A DNA stretch of 64,000 bases, taken from positions 83,443 through 147,442 of the forward strand of contig NZ_LMPJ01000009.1 of the NCBI RefSeq assembly GCF_001424585.1. The letters are read 5' to 3'. The translations under genes and the position numbers were made by a program. This stretch comes from Chryseobacterium sp. Leaf180. GTDB taxonomy: Bacteria > Bacteroidota > Bacteroidia > Flavobacteriales > Weeksellaceae. This document shows positions 43,745 through 53,560 of the stretch, piece by piece. The notes beneath the pieces are model-generated. The model was not told where the DNA came from. It saw only the letters and a program-made list of their open reading frames with translations, and searched no databases. Positions within the stretch are counted from its first letter, which is position 1. Each line of letters starts with the position of its first letter.

Positions 43745-45754
43745 TTATTTGTTCCCTGAAACCAGAGCAGTGGCTTTTTTCACGACGTTTTCCACGGTGA
43801 AACCAAATTCTTTAAAAAGTTCGTCGGCAGGCGCAGATTCACCGAAACGGTCAATTCCGATCACATCGCCACCGTCGGTAGTGTATTTCATCCAGCCAAT
43901 TGTTGATCCTGCTTCTACAGCCAGTCTTGTACGAATTGCTTTCGGGAAAACTTTTTCTTTATATTCATCATTTTGCTGATCAAATAAATTCCACGAAGGC
44001 ATGCTTACGACACGTGCGGAAATATTGTTTTTCTTTAATTCTTCCTGAGCTTTCAGAATTAACTGAACTTCTGAGCCGCTAGCCATTAAAATAACATCAG
44101 GCTGACCTTCAGAATCCGAAAGAATATACGCACCTTTTTCAAGATTTTCAGCGGAAGCAAATTTCTTCTGATCAATCACCGGAAGTTCCTGTCTCGTCAA
44201 CGCCAGTGCGACCGGACCGTCTGTATGTTCAATTGCTACATGCCATGCATGAGCCGTTTCGTTAGCATCAGCAGGACGAATAACCGTCATATTTGGAACC
44301 GAACGCAAACCGATCAACTGCTCCACAGGTTGGTGCGTCGTTCCATCTTCACCCAAACCGATGCTGTCGTGTGTGAAAACCATAATCTGACGGATTTTCA
44401 TAATGGAAGCCAAACGCAATGGAGGACGCATATAATCAGAAAAGATCAAAAAAGTAGCGCCGTAAGGAATCAAATATTTGCTCAGAACCATTCCGTTTAA
44501 GACCGCACCCATCGCATGTTCGCGGATTCCGAAATGAAAATTGCGCCCGTCTCTATTTTTGGGAGAAAAAGATTCAAAAGCTTCAAGCACTGTATTGGTT
44601 GATGGCGACAAATCTGCTGATCCGCCAACCAACTGCGGTAGATATTCTGCAATCGCATTCAATACTTTACCAGAAGCTTTTCTTGTGGCAACGGGTTTTT
44701 CGTCATCGAATACAGGAAGTTTTTCTTTCCATTCCTCTGAAAATTTTCCGGAAATTATGTTTTCATATTCAGTAGCAAGTTCAGGATAAGCTCTTTTATA
44801 ATTTTCATAAAGCTCATTCCATTTTTGCTCGTTTTCCGCTGATTTTCTTCCGGCTTCAAGATAAAAGTTGGAAACTTCAGAAGAAATATCAAAATCTTTA
44901 TCAGGATCAAATCCGAATTTTTCTTTTACCAACCGGATCTCATCTTTTCCTAAAGGCGAACCGTGCGCTTCTGCTGTATTTTCTTTATTCGGACTTCCGT
45001 AGCCGATGTGACTTCTCACTTTAATTAAAGAAGGTTTACCTGTTTCCTGCTGCGCATTTTTAATCGCTTCAGACAATGCATCCAAATCATTGATATCAGG
45101 AAGATTCTGTACATGCCAACCGTACGACTCAAACCTTTTTGAAACATCCTCATCAAAAGCCAAATCTGTGCCCCCTTCTATGGTAATCTGATTGCTGTCG
45201 TAGAAATAGATAAGATTTCCCAATCCCAGATGGCCCGCGAGTGATGCTGCTTCTGCTGTAACGCCTTCCATCAAATCACCGTCGCTGCAGATGGTGTAGA
45301 TTTTATAATCGAAAATACTGTAATCTTTTTTGTTGTAGCGTGCGGCCATGTATTGCTGGGCGATTCCCATCCCGACTCCGTTGGCAAAACCCTGCCCCAG
45401 CGGTCCGGTTGTCACTTCAATTCCCGGCGTCATACCATATTCCGGGTGACCGGGCGTGATGCTGTGCAGCTGTCTGAAGTTTTTGATGTCGTCTAAAGTG
45501 ATCTTATAACCGGTTAAATGCAGAAAACTGTATTGCAACATACACGCGTGCCCGCAGGAAAGAACGAAACGGTCGCGGTTTGCCCAATCTGGATTTTCAG
45601 GATTGTAGTGCATGACTTGCGACCACAAAACATGACCGAGCGGAGCCAGCGACATTGGCGTTCCCGGATGACCGGAATTGGCTTTCTGAACTGCATCTGC
45701 CGCTAAAACGCGAACGGTATCAATACTTTTCTGAATTAAATTTTTGTTCTCCAT
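43745..45754 (-). CDS. tkt: Transketolase
   Basis: 669 residues, full-length single-polypeptide thiamine-diphosphate enzyme of the non-oxidative pentose phosphate branch and of gluconeogenic carbon shuffling. ANSGHPGTPMSLAPLGH near residue 25, ThDP motif CSDGDLMEGVTAEA with the closing N (FYDSNQITI), and transketolase signature VFTHDSIGLGEDGTTHQP. First gene of tkt-gnd-zwf-pgl; the gap to gnd is 59 nt, so an internal promoter is possible. Confidence 0.98.
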   Translation of the reverse strand: MENKNLIQKSIDTVRVLAADAVQKANSGHPGTPMSLAPLGHVLWSQVMHYNPENPDWANRDRFVLSCGHACMLQYSFLHLTGYKITLDDIKNFRQLHSITPGHPEYGMTPGIEVTTGPLGQGFANGVGMGIAQQYMAARYNKKDYSIFDYKIYTICSDGDLMEGVTAEAASLAGHLGLGNLIYFYDSNQITIEGGTDLAFDEDVSKRFESYGWHVQNLPDINDLDALSEAIKNAQQETGKPSLIKVRSHIGYGSPNKENTAEAHGSPLGKDEIRLVKEKFGFDPDKDFDISSEVSNFYLEAGRKSAENEQKWNELYENYKRAYPELATEYENIISGKFSEEWKEKLPVFDDEKPVATRKASGKVLNAIAEYLPQLVGGSADLSPSTNTVLEAFESFSPKNRDGRNFHFGIREHAMGAVLNGMVLSKYLIPYGATFLIFSDYMRPPLRLASIMKIRQIMVFTHDSIGLGEDGTTHQPVEQLIGLRSVPNMTVIRPADANETAHAWHVAIEHTDGPVALALTRQELPVIDQKKFASAENLEKGAYILSDSEGQPDVILMASGSEVQLILKAQEELKKNNISARVVSMPSWNLFDQQNDEYKEKVFPKAIRTRLAVEAGSTIGWMKYTTDGGDVIGIDRFGESAPADELFKEFGFTVENVVKKATALVSGNK

Positions 45755-46024
45755 ATTAATGTGATGTAAGTGTAAATGAGCAGCGAAAATGATCTGATCT
45801 GAGATTTTCCTGCTTTTAGAATCCGCCTTTCTACATCAAAACTGTGACCACTTTTTTTTTTGAATTGTGGTGTGTAGATTCTTCATTAATATTTTAATCT
45901 GAATTTAATAAACGAAAAATTTTGATTCTTTGAATTAAGAATGATCGATTTTTATGTACACCATTTTAACTGACGAGATTATATGTCAATCAATATTACA
46001 ACCTTGCATTTTATCTTTTAACAA
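45755..46024. other. Upstream region of the transketolase operon
   Basis: Non-coding, AT-rich, holding the operon's promoter. Contains a poly-T stretch near 45852 flanked by CCAC and GTGG/TGTAG elements that may pair weakly. No ORF that I trust. Confidence 0.4.
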
Positions 46025-46055
46025 GAAAAACCGCCCAGAGATTCTGAGCGGTTTA
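46025..46055 (-). terminator. Intrinsic terminator of the reprolysin-like protease gene
   Basis: Minus-strand RNA AAACCGCUCAGA pairs over 12 bp (one G-U) with UCUGGGCGGUUU, loop AUC, followed by U-rich sequence. Confidence 0.85.
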
Positions 46056-46076
46056 ATATTAGGGAAAAAACTGTTT

Positions 46077-48416
46077 TTAGTTGTTAAACATCAACAGTTT
46101 TTTAACGATTTTTTCACCATTTACCGTTACGTGGATCAAATAAGTTTCTTTAGGCAGATAAGTAAGGTTGATTCTTTCTAAATGCTGCTCAAAAATGTAG
46201 CGCGTTTTTTTAGGGATAATCAGCTTGCCATCCATTGAATAGATTTCATACGTCACTTCGTACGGTGCACGTGGTATAATTGGCGGGAAATCAGCTTTGA
46301 TGTACACATAGCCGTCATACGAAGGAACTGGATAGATCATTAAGCCTTCAAAAATTTTAATTGGAGAAGGCGTCGGCGTACCAGGCGTGCCAGGATTTCC
46401 TCCCGGCGGCGGAACTACTACTGCTGATGAAACTACGCTGATATTCTGAGAATTGACATTCAGAAACACATTATCAACCGCTTTTACCATAATTCTGGCA
46501 TTGGAAAACGTTCCTAAACCAGCCGGAACCGTGTAAGTGTACGTACCATTGTTTGGCGTGCTTGATACTATCACTTCGGGGAAAGTGAGTCCACCATCTT
46601 TTGAAAGTAAAATCGTAACATTTGGCGTGCTAACCGGTGCTGAAGTGGTATTGGCGACATCCCAGGTGATCGTCTGCGCAGATCCCTGATTCCAGATGAT
46701 TCCGGCGGTATTTTGAGATGTTACAACGAAAGGTCCTGCAGAGTTTGTTACAGTAATTTTCACATCGTCCCTACCGGTTTGTCCGCCTTGCGTATTATTG
46801 TCGCGCACCATTGCTGAGAAATTTAATATACGGTCTCCTGACGCTAACTTTTCCCATGCTCTTACATCGGTCGGTGTGTTGATCGCAGGATTGTATCCTG
46901 AAATAATTGTCGATAATCTCGGGAAATATCTAAAAGAATTCGCTGTAGGAAGTACCGATCTGAACAGTGGTCCAACGGTATTTGCAGGAAGCGGAGGCAT
47001 CGTGGCAGCACCAAAATCTGTCTGTTCCCAAGTGTAGGTGAGTGGATCGTTATCTGAATCTGTCGCAACTGCATTCAGCACGAAAGGGGTACTTTTTGGA
47101 ATGGTTTTATCCAGACCGGCATTTACTACCGGTTCGGCATTGCTGAAAGGCGTTTTTGTACCACACGTTGATGTATTTCCTGTTGTAAGCCTGGTATAAA
47201 TTTCAGCAATACTCACAGCATGAAAATACGCATCACTGTTACTCTGAACGTTTGGCGGACAAATTCCGGCATAACCCATAATAGAACTTGCACTTCCAGG
47301 CTCTACAGAGGTCGCATTATTCCTGTTGCAGTTGTTATTTTGTGTATGGTTGGCTCCAAACTGGTGACCCATTTCATGCGCCACATAATCAATCACAAAA
47401 GGATCACCAACCGGAACTGCAGAGCCGGTCACACCACCCGCTTTATTGTTGCTGCAGACAGAGGGCGTCTGGGCCAGACCATTATCATTCCCAGCATTAG
47501 CCTGGAAAAAAAGATGACCAAGATCGTAATTTGCTACTCCGATAAGGTTATTGGTAACCGTAATATTTTCACCCAGCATCTGACCTGCATCTAAAGCGTT
47601 AAATGTATCGGTCTGAATGAAAAACAAAACATCTGTATTGGCAATCAGCTGAAATCTTACAGAAAGATCTTTTTCGAAAACCTGATTCAAACGGTTTACT
47701 GCAAGATTTACTGCTGCTAAAACGGCTGCTTTTTTCTGTGCATCGGTTCCGTTTCCTACGCCAGCCTGTGTAGCAATATATGCTGTATACTCTGTCGTTG
47801 TGGTAATTGCGAGTCGGTATAATCTTTTTAAACCGTCAATCACCGTTTTTTGAGAATTACTGTTAGCGACTAAAGCCTCGGCAGTTTCTGTATTAAAAAG
47901 ACAATCGAACTGGCTGTTGGATGTAGCATTTTTTCTGTTGTACAGACGGTACACTTTATTGTCCTGTGTATAAGAATCGAGGTAATAAATGTTTTCAGCA
48001 TCTCTCATCATTCCATTAAAACCGAAATACGGATCAACAGTAAATCTAATCTCAGAAGACACATCGCCTTTTCTGTAACCTACATACGATTTTATATCAG
48101 AATATCTGCTCTGCAAATCCGGGTGCATCGTAGACGCTTCAAAAACTTCGTACGCAGCGAAACTTCCATCATTGGTAGGAAAACTCAGCAAAACACCTTT
48201 TTCCTTTCCAAATAAACTGCTTTCTGGTGCGGCATGTAGCTGCGCTGTAATTTGTGAAAGATCAAGAGCAAAAAGAGTCTGAGCAGAAGTACGTACACTA
48301 TGATCACGTAATCTATTCTCAGTCTTCAAAACAGTGCTCTGCCAATTATTTTTCTGAGCAAAAGCGCCTGCAGAAAACAAAAGGGCAGAACTAAGAATAA
48401 GTAATTTTTTCTTCAT
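46077..48416 (-). CDS. Secreted reprolysin-like zinc metalloprotease with T9SS type A sorting domain
   Basis: 779 residues. Signal peptide (SALLFSAGAFAQ), propeptide region to about residue 190, M12B/reprolysin-like catalytic domain with HEMGHQFGANH (H347, E348, H351, H357) and Met-turn SSIMGYAG, then beta-sandwich/Ig-like modules (proprotein P- or Ig-type), and a C-terminal ~80-residue type A T9SS sorting domain (YPVPSYDGYVYIKADFPP, VTVNGEKIVKKLLMFNN). Exported through T9SS to the surface or medium. Follows the lipoprotein gene 48439 by 22 nt on the same strand. Confidence 0.95.
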   Translation of the reverse strand: MKKKLLILSSALLFSAGAFAQKNNWQSTVLKTENRLRDHSVRTSAQTLFALDLSQITAQLHAAPESSLFGKEKGVLLSFPTNDGSFAAYEVFEASTMHPDLQSRYSDIKSYVGYRKGDVSSEIRFTVDPYFGFNGMMRDAENIYYLDSYTQDNKVYRLYNRKNATSNSQFDCLFNTETAEALVANSNSQKTVIDGLKRLYRLAITTTTEYTAYIATQAGVGNGTDAQKKAAVLAAVNLAVNRLNQVFEKDLSVRFQLIANTDVLFFIQTDTFNALDAGQMLGENITVTNNLIGVANYDLGHLFFQANAGNDNGLAQTPSVCSNNKAGGVTGSAVPVGDPFVIDYVAHEMGHQFGANHTQNNNCNRNNATSVEPGSASSIMGYAGICPPNVQSNSDAYFHAVSIAEIYTRLTTGNTSTCGTKTPFSNAEPVVNAGLDKTIPKSTPFVLNAVATDSDNDPLTYTWEQTDFGAATMPPLPANTVGPLFRSVLPTANSFRYFPRLSTIISGYNPAINTPTDVRAWEKLASGDRILNFSAMVRDNNTQGGQTGRDDVKITVTNSAGPFVVTSQNTAGIIWNQGSAQTITWDVANTTSAPVSTPNVTILLSKDGGLTFPEVIVSSTPNNGTYTYTVPAGLGTFSNARIMVKAVDNVFLNVNSQNISVVSSAVVVPPPGGNPGTPGTPTPSPIKIFEGLMIYPVPSYDGYVYIKADFPPIIPRAPYEVTYEIYSMDGKLIIPKKTRYIFEQHLERINLTYLPKETYLIHVTVNGEKIVKKLLMFNN

Positions 48417-48438
48417 ATAAGGATAAATTTATCAGTTT

Positions 48439-48945
48439 TTAAATGCGGATCAGGTCCACTTTAGCCGGAACAGCTCCTTTAATTTTCACAATGATCACCG
48501 GATTTTTAAGCTTTTCTTCAGCGTACTGCGAATTTTTTACTTCACGGTAGAAAACCTGAAAACCGGTTTTTGAACGGACGATTTTTGAAATCTCAATATC
48601 ACCATATACTTCATTTTTCATTTTTGGCTGAATGGCCAAAAGATATTCACCATCTTCCAAGATAGGAATGGGTGCCGATCTCTTAAACTTTTTGTCCTGC
48701 AGCAGACCGTACAGTTTGGTGGTTTTTTCCAGGTTTTCAGCGATTCTGTAAGTACCGATCATCACCTCTGTGGTAAGCCGTCTTACTTCTTCAAACGCTA
48801 CAGAAGTTTTCTGATCAGATTCGGATGTATTTTTATCATTCATAAAAGTGCGTGCAGACTGAGTTCCGCAACCTGCAAAAAGGTACGTAAATGACAGAAA
48901 AAAAAGAATTAAGGCATTTCTCACGATGAATCTTGTAAAACGCAA
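48439..48945 (-). CDS. Hypothetical lipoprotein upstream of the metalloprotease
   Basis: 168 residues. Signal with lipobox LFAGCG, then a helical part EEVRRLTTEVMIGTYRIAE and a beta-rich C-terminus (YLLAIQPKMKNEVYGDIEI, VIIVKIKG) that vaguely resembles the PrcB protease-associated domain; the match is weak. It is 22 nt from the protease gene start and transcribed first, so a functional link is plausible. Start taken at ATG 48945. Confidence 0.75.
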   Translation of the reverse strand: MRFTRFIVRNALILFFLSFTYLFAGCGTQSARTFMNDKNTSESDQKTSVAFEEVRRLTTEVMIGTYRIAENLEKTTKLYGLLQDKKFKRSAPIPILEDGEYLLAIQPKMKNEVYGDIEISKIVRSKTGFQVFYREVKNSQYAEEKLKNPVIIVKIKGAVPAKVDLIRI

Positions 48946-49139
48946 AGATAATATTATTGATTACTCAACAAAATCTTTTTATTAACAATTATTAATATTT
49001 GTAAAATAAAAAATTTCTGAATTAATCATTTACAAAAAACTGAAAATCAACAAGTAGAGATTTTACAGCAAAATTGCGAAGCCTTTACAAATGACCGCTT
49101 TAAGACTGACGTAATTTCACTTCAACAAAAAAATCAGTT

Positions 49140-50024
49140 ATGAAAAAGTTTATTGTAATGGCTGCCGTCATGAGCAGTTTTATCATGTGTAAAAAAGGTG
49201 AAGTTACTGGAGAAAGTTTTGAAAACACTAGCCCGACTTCCGATACATTAAGTGTGCAAAATGCTCCATCAAGTGTAACAAAAGAAAATTCAGCAGTCGA
49301 TTCGGCTTTTATCAAAGTGAAAAATTTCGAGAAAGAAGTTCCGGATATTGTCTCTAAAAAAATTGATTCTGTAGCAGAAAAGCTCGGCAATATTTCATTA
49401 AAATCTGAAGAAAAGAAAACAGATTCTCTGAAAAATGAGAAGCAGAATATTACGATCAATGTTGTGCCCCCGAAAATTATCAAGGAAACTAAAATAATTT
49501 ATCCAAAAAAAACTTCTTCGCCCGAGAAAACAATCCGCATAGGCGATATGAAGAAAAAAGGTGAACTTCAAATCGGAGTCAGCGATATAGAAACGGCGAA
49601 AAAACTGGTGAAAGAAGAACTGTATCAGCATGATGCGCTGCTGAAAAGCCAAAGTACGTCATCACAAAACGGAAATCAGAAATACGCATATCTAAATGTG
49701 AAAGTTCCGCTGAAAAAGTATGAACATTTAATGGAAAGTATTGGTTCTTTAGGTGAAATTGAGCGCGAAGACAGCCAGATTACCGAAGGAAATTACCGCC
49801 CGGAAACACTCTGTGATCTTGAAATTACGCTTTATGAAAACGAAGACAAAGCAGCTGGCGCATCTGAACCCTTAACATTTGGAGGAAAATCTGCAGCTGC
49901 TATCTCTTCAGGCTGGCATGTCATCACTTCCATCTTCCTGTTTTTCCTTCCTCTCTGGCCACTCTTTCTACTTATTGGCGGCGTTTATTATTTTGTGAAG
50001 AAAAGAAAAAAAGTTAATCCATAA
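49140..50024 (+). CDS. DUF4349-like membrane lipoprotein
   Basis: 294 residues. Lipoprotein-like signal (MSSFIMCKK, Cys near residue 17), a charged low-complexity linker rich in Lys/Ser/Glu, then a DUF4349-like region (GELQIGVSDIETAKKLVKEE, KVPLKKYEHLMESIGSLGE, DSQITEGNYRPETLCDLEI), and a C-terminal transmembrane segment FLFFLPLWPLFLLIGGVYYF followed by basic KKRKK. DUF4349 members are membrane proteins of unknown function. Monocistronic, ended by a strong hairpin. Confidence 0.8.
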   Translation: MKKFIVMAAVMSSFIMCKKGEVTGESFENTSPTSDTLSVQNAPSSVTKENSAVDSAFIKVKNFEKEVPDIVSKKIDSVAEKLGNISLKSEEKKTDSLKNEKQNITINVVPPKIIKETKIIYPKKTSSPEKTIRIGDMKKKGELQIGVSDIETAKKLVKEELYQHDALLKSQSTSSQNGNQKYAYLNVKVPLKKYEHLMESIGSLGEIEREDSQITEGNYRPETLCDLEITLYENEDKAAGASEPLTFGGKSAAAISSGWHVITSIFLFFLPLWPLFLLIGGVYYFVKKRKKVNP

Positions 50025-50057
50025 AAAAAGGCTCTCAACTATGAGAGCCTTTTTCTT
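50024..50057. terminator. Bidirectional intrinsic terminator
   Basis: AGGCTCTCA / TGAGAGCCT with loop ACTA, flanked by A and T runs, between convergent genes. Confidence 0.9.
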
Positions 50058-50421
50058 ATTTCATGCTTACGATTTTGTCGACGACAAATTTTGTGTTGCC
50101 ACGCCATGGCAAAGTACCGTTGTATTCTTTGTAGTGCAGATCAAACATTTTTCCGCTGTTGGTCTCGAGCTGTTTGAAAACTTCAGGATCTGAAACCGAA
50201 AACTCAAATTCGTAGCTGGTTATTGAACCGGTTTTACCGCGGCCAAAACCTTCCTGAATCAGTTTTCCTTCGTATGTCTTAAAAACATATCCTTTATTTA
50301 TGGCATAATTCAGATAACCCGATTTTACGCCTTCCCCAAATACAAAAAAGTATTTGTACCAAACGAGAGCCGCTAAAATGACTGCTACTACTGCAATGGT
50401 AATTCCCCAAGATTTTTTCAT
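50056..50421 (-). CDS. Hypothetical single-pass membrane protein
   Basis: 121 residues: one N-terminal transmembrane helix (GITIAVVAVILAALVWY) and a soluble extracytoplasmic domain with YVFKTYEGKLIQEGFGRGK and LHYKEYNGTLPWRGNTKFVV. Such proteins are common in Flavobacteriia, function unknown. It follows the acyl-CoA dehydrogenase gene by 23 nt on the same strand and may be co-transcribed. Confidence 0.8.
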   Translation of the reverse strand: MKKSWGITIAVVAVILAALVWYKYFFVFGEGVKSGYLNYAINKGYVFKTYEGKLIQEGFGRGKTGSITSYEFEFSVSDPEVFKQLETNSGKMFDLHYKEYNGTLPWRGNTKFVVDKIVSMK

Positions 50422-50444
50422 AAGCTGTGTTTTATATTCAAATT

Positions 50445-51584
50445 TTATTTCGAGATACTTCTCGAGATCACAATTTTCTGGATCTCGGATGTTCCTTCAT
50501 AAATCTGAGTAATCTTCGCATCACGCATCATTCTCTCCACATGATATTCTTTCACGTAACCGTAGCCACCGTGAATCTGTACTGCTTCTATCGAAGTATC
50601 CATTGCTACCTGAGAAGAATACAGTTTGGCCATAGCACCACTTTCAGAGATATCTTTCCCTTCATCTTTTTCACAAGCCGCTTTGAAACAAAGCATTCTC
50701 GCTGCGCTGATCTGTGTCGCCATATCTGCCAATTTAAACGCGATCGCCTGGTGATTGATGATTTCAGTTTTGAAGGCTTTTCTGGTTTTAGCATATTTTA
50801 AAGCCAACTCATACGCTCCGGAAGCAATCCCCAAAGCCTGAGAAGCAATTCCTATCCTACCACCATTTAATACAGCCATTGCAAAATTGAAACCAAAACC
50901 GTCTTCACCAATTCTGTTTTCCTTCGGAACTTTTACGTTATTAAACATCAAAGAATGCGTATCACTTCCGCGAATTCCGAGTTTATCTTCTTTCGGACCA
51001 ACTGAAAAACCTTCCCAGCCTTTTTCTACGATAAATGCATTGATTCCTTTATGTTTCTTCTCAGGATCGGTCTGTGCGATGACGATATAATAAGTTGCTG
51101 TTCCACCGTTTGTGATCCAGTTTTTGATTCCGTTTAAAAGATAATGATCACCTCTATCTACCGCGGTCGTCTGCTGTGAAGTGGCATCAGAACCAGCTTC
51201 CGGCTCAGACAGTGCAAAAGCACCGATCACTTCGCCGCTTGCCAAAGGTGTAAGATATTTTATTTTCTGTTCCTCGGAAGCAAATTTTTCTAATCCCGCG
51301 CAAACCAATGAGTTATTTACAGACATCACCACCGCTGCAGAAGCGTCGATTTTTGCGATCTCTTCCATCGCCAAAACGTAAGAAACACTATCCATACCGG
51401 CACCGCCGTATTTAGGATCTACCATCATTCCCATAAGACCCATCTCGCCCATTTTCTTCACCTGCTCTGTCGGAAACTTCTGGTCGCGGTCTCTTTCGAT
51501 CACCTCAGGTAATAGCTCTGTCTGTGCAAAATCTCTTGCTGCCTGCTGAATCATCAGCTGCTCTTCGGATAAATTAAAGTTCAT
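50445..51584 (-). CDS. Acyl-CoA dehydrogenase
   Basis: 379 residues from MNFNLSEEQL. FAD enzyme of beta-oxidation, short/medium-chain type. FALSEPEAGSDATSQ (FAD/substrate signature), NGIKNWITNGG, and the catalytic Glu in QIYEGTSEIQKIVISR near the C-terminus. The longer ORF start at 51617 would add an untypical hydrophobic extension. Divergent from the acyl-CoA synthetase gene, a plausible functional pair in fatty-acid breakdown. Confidence 0.95.
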   Translation of the reverse strand: MNFNLSEEQLMIQQAARDFAQTELLPEVIERDRDQKFPTEQVKKMGEMGLMGMMVDPKYGGAGMDSVSYVLAMEEIAKIDASAAVVMSVNNSLVCAGLEKFASEEQKIKYLTPLASGEVIGAFALSEPEAGSDATSQQTTAVDRGDHYLLNGIKNWITNGGTATYYIVIAQTDPEKKHKGINAFIVEKGWEGFSVGPKEDKLGIRGSDTHSLMFNNVKVPKENRIGEDGFGFNFAMAVLNGGRIGIASQALGIASGAYELALKYAKTRKAFKTEIINHQAIAFKLADMATQISAARMLCFKAACEKDEGKDISESGAMAKLYSSQVAMDTSIEAVQIHGGYGYVKEYHVERMMRDAKITQIYEGTSEIQKIVISRSISK

Positions 51585-51728
51585 AAAAATAATAATTAGA
51601 TACCCGTAAAAATACACTTTTTGCAGGAATCTGAAAATTAAAATAAAATGCTAAAAAACTCATTAAAACATCACCGTCAGCAATAAAATCCTTATATTTA
51701 AAATCATTTTTCAAAATATATTAAGATC

Positions 51729-53510
51729 ATGGCCATAAAAAGACTGTTCGACATACCTCATTATGTATTAGAAAAATTACCGCAGACCACGATGTTTGCC
51801 ACCAAATACAATGGTGAATGGAGAAAAACTTCTACCCAGGAGTTTGTGAATCAGGGGAATAAAATCTCGCGCGGACTGCTAAAACTGGGCATAAAACCTG
51901 GCGACAAAATTGCGCTCATCACCACCAATTCGCGTACCGAATGGGCGATCATGGATCTTGGTATTTCTCAGATCGGTGTGGTTTCCGTCCCTGTTTACCC
52001 GAGTATTTCTTCAGAAGATTACGAATTTATTTTTAATGATGCAGAGATTAAATACTGCTTCTTATCTGATAAAGATCTGCTTGAAAAAGTGGTTAAAATA
52101 AAAGGCAATGTACCGTCATTACAGGGCGTTTTTACCTTTGATGACATTACAGGTGCCGCCAACTGGAAAGAAATTATCGATCTTGGTGAAGACGATTCTA
52201 CACAGATTGAGGTGGAAGACCTTTCTAAAGCCATCAATACTGAAGATCTGGCGACGCTCATTTACACTTCCGGAACAACAGGCCGGCCAAAAGGCGTAAT
52301 GCTGACGCATGAAAATATTGTTTCCAATGTACTTGGCTCAATTCCCAGAATTCCCCGAAAGAAAAGTTTAGACTATAAGGATACGCGCGTTCTGAGCTTC
52401 CTTCCGATCTGCCATATTTTTGAGCGAATGCTTTTCTATTTATTCCAGTACAACGGTTTCTCGATTTATTTTGCCGAAAGCATTGAGAAAATGGGTGAAA
52501 ATGTAAAAGAAGTAAAACCACATTATATGAGCGTGGTGCCGCGTTTGGTGGAAAAAGTGTATGACAAAATTTATACAACAGGTTCTACCGCAGGCGGATT
52601 AAAAACTAAAATTTTCTTCTGGGCCCTGCAGCTGATCAGCAAGAAAAAAGAAGTTTCAAAACCTTCAGGACTGCAGGAAATTATTGCTGATAAACTCGTA
52701 TTTAAAAAATGGCGTGAAGGTTTGGGTGGCGAAATCATCACTTTGGTTTCCGGCTCGGCTGCGCTTTCCACAAGATTAAATCTGATGTTTCAAAATGCCG
52801 GAATTCCGATTCTGGAAGGATACGGACTTACCGAAACTTCACCTGTAATTTCTGTGAACTCCGTAGAAAAGATGAAGGTGGGAACTGTGGGTCACCCTTT
52901 GGATAATCTCACGGTGAAAATTCAGGAAGACGGCGAAATTACCGTGAAAGGTCCGTCGGTTTTCAAGAGTTATTTTAAAAATGAGGAACAGACGCGCGAA
53001 GCTTTTACTGATGACGGATTTTTTAAAACCGGAGATATCGGTCATCTGGACAACGAAGGTTTTCTGCAGATCACCGACCGTAAAAAAGAAATGTTTAAAA
53101 CGAGCGGCGGGAAATATATTGCGCCTCAGACGATTGAAAATTTAGCCAAATCTTCAAAATTTATCGAGCAGATTATGGTGGTTGGCGATGGCGAAAAAAT
53201 GCCGTGTGCTTTTGTACAGCCAGACTTTGAATATGCTAAAATCTGGGCTTCAAAAAACAACCTGAACTTTGGAACAACACCCAAGGAAATCGCGCAAAGC
53301 CAGGAACTAAAAGATAAAATAGAGGCCGACATCAAAAAAATCAACGAGCATCTCGGTCACTGGGAACAGATCAAAAGAATCGAGCTAACACCGGAAATCT
53401 GGAGCATTGAAAGCGGCTTGCTGACGCCAACTTTAAAGCTAAAAAGAAAAGCCATTAAAGAAAAATTCAGCGATCTTTATCAGAAAATGTATCCTCAAAA
53501 TCAGTCATAA
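51729..53510 (+). CDS. Long-chain acyl-CoA synthetase (AMP-binding)
   Basis: 593 residues, ANL superfamily. LIYTSGTTGRPKGVMLTHEN is the AMP-binding P-loop; GYGLTETSPVISVNS and TGDIGHLDNEGFLQITDRKK with SGGKYIAP are the adenylation core. Resembles the FadD15/ACSL-type (long-chain fatty acid CoA ligase) of Bacteroidota. Activates fatty acids for beta-oxidation or lipid remodelling. It ends at a strong terminator; divergent neighbour is the acyl-CoA dehydrogenase. Confidence 0.95.
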   Translation: MAIKRLFDIPHYVLEKLPQTTMFATKYNGEWRKTSTQEFVNQGNKISRGLLKLGIKPGDKIALITTNSRTEWAIMDLGISQIGVVSVPVYPSISSEDYEFIFNDAEIKYCFLSDKDLLEKVVKIKGNVPSLQGVFTFDDITGAANWKEIIDLGEDDSTQIEVEDLSKAINTEDLATLIYTSGTTGRPKGVMLTHENIVSNVLGSIPRIPRKKSLDYKDTRVLSFLPICHIFERMLFYLFQYNGFSIYFAESIEKMGENVKEVKPHYMSVVPRLVEKVYDKIYTTGSTAGGLKTKIFFWALQLISKKKEVSKPSGLQEIIADKLVFKKWREGLGGEIITLVSGSAALSTRLNLMFQNAGIPILEGYGLTETSPVISVNSVEKMKVGTVGHPLDNLTVKIQEDGEITVKGPSVFKSYFKNEEQTREAFTDDGFFKTGDIGHLDNEGFLQITDRKKEMFKTSGGKYIAPQTIENLAKSSKFIEQIMVVGDGEKMPCAFVQPDFEYAKIWASKNNLNFGTTPKEIAQSQELKDKIEADIKKINEHLGHWEQIKRIELTPEIWSIESGLLTPTLKLKRKAIKEKFSDLYQKMYPQNQS

Positions 53511-53546
53511 AAAAATGCGCTTCAAAACATGAAGCGCATTTTTTTT
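53510..53546. terminator. Bidirectional intrinsic terminator
   Basis: AATGCGCTTCA / TGAAGCGCATT with loop AAACA and T8 run, between convergent genes. Confidence 0.93.
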
Positions 53547-53560
53547 ATTATTAAATCAAA

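Noticed and set aside
45954..46181. Plus-strand ORF over the protease terminator
   Set aside because: It overlaps the terminator hairpin and the protease 3' end and has no homology signs.
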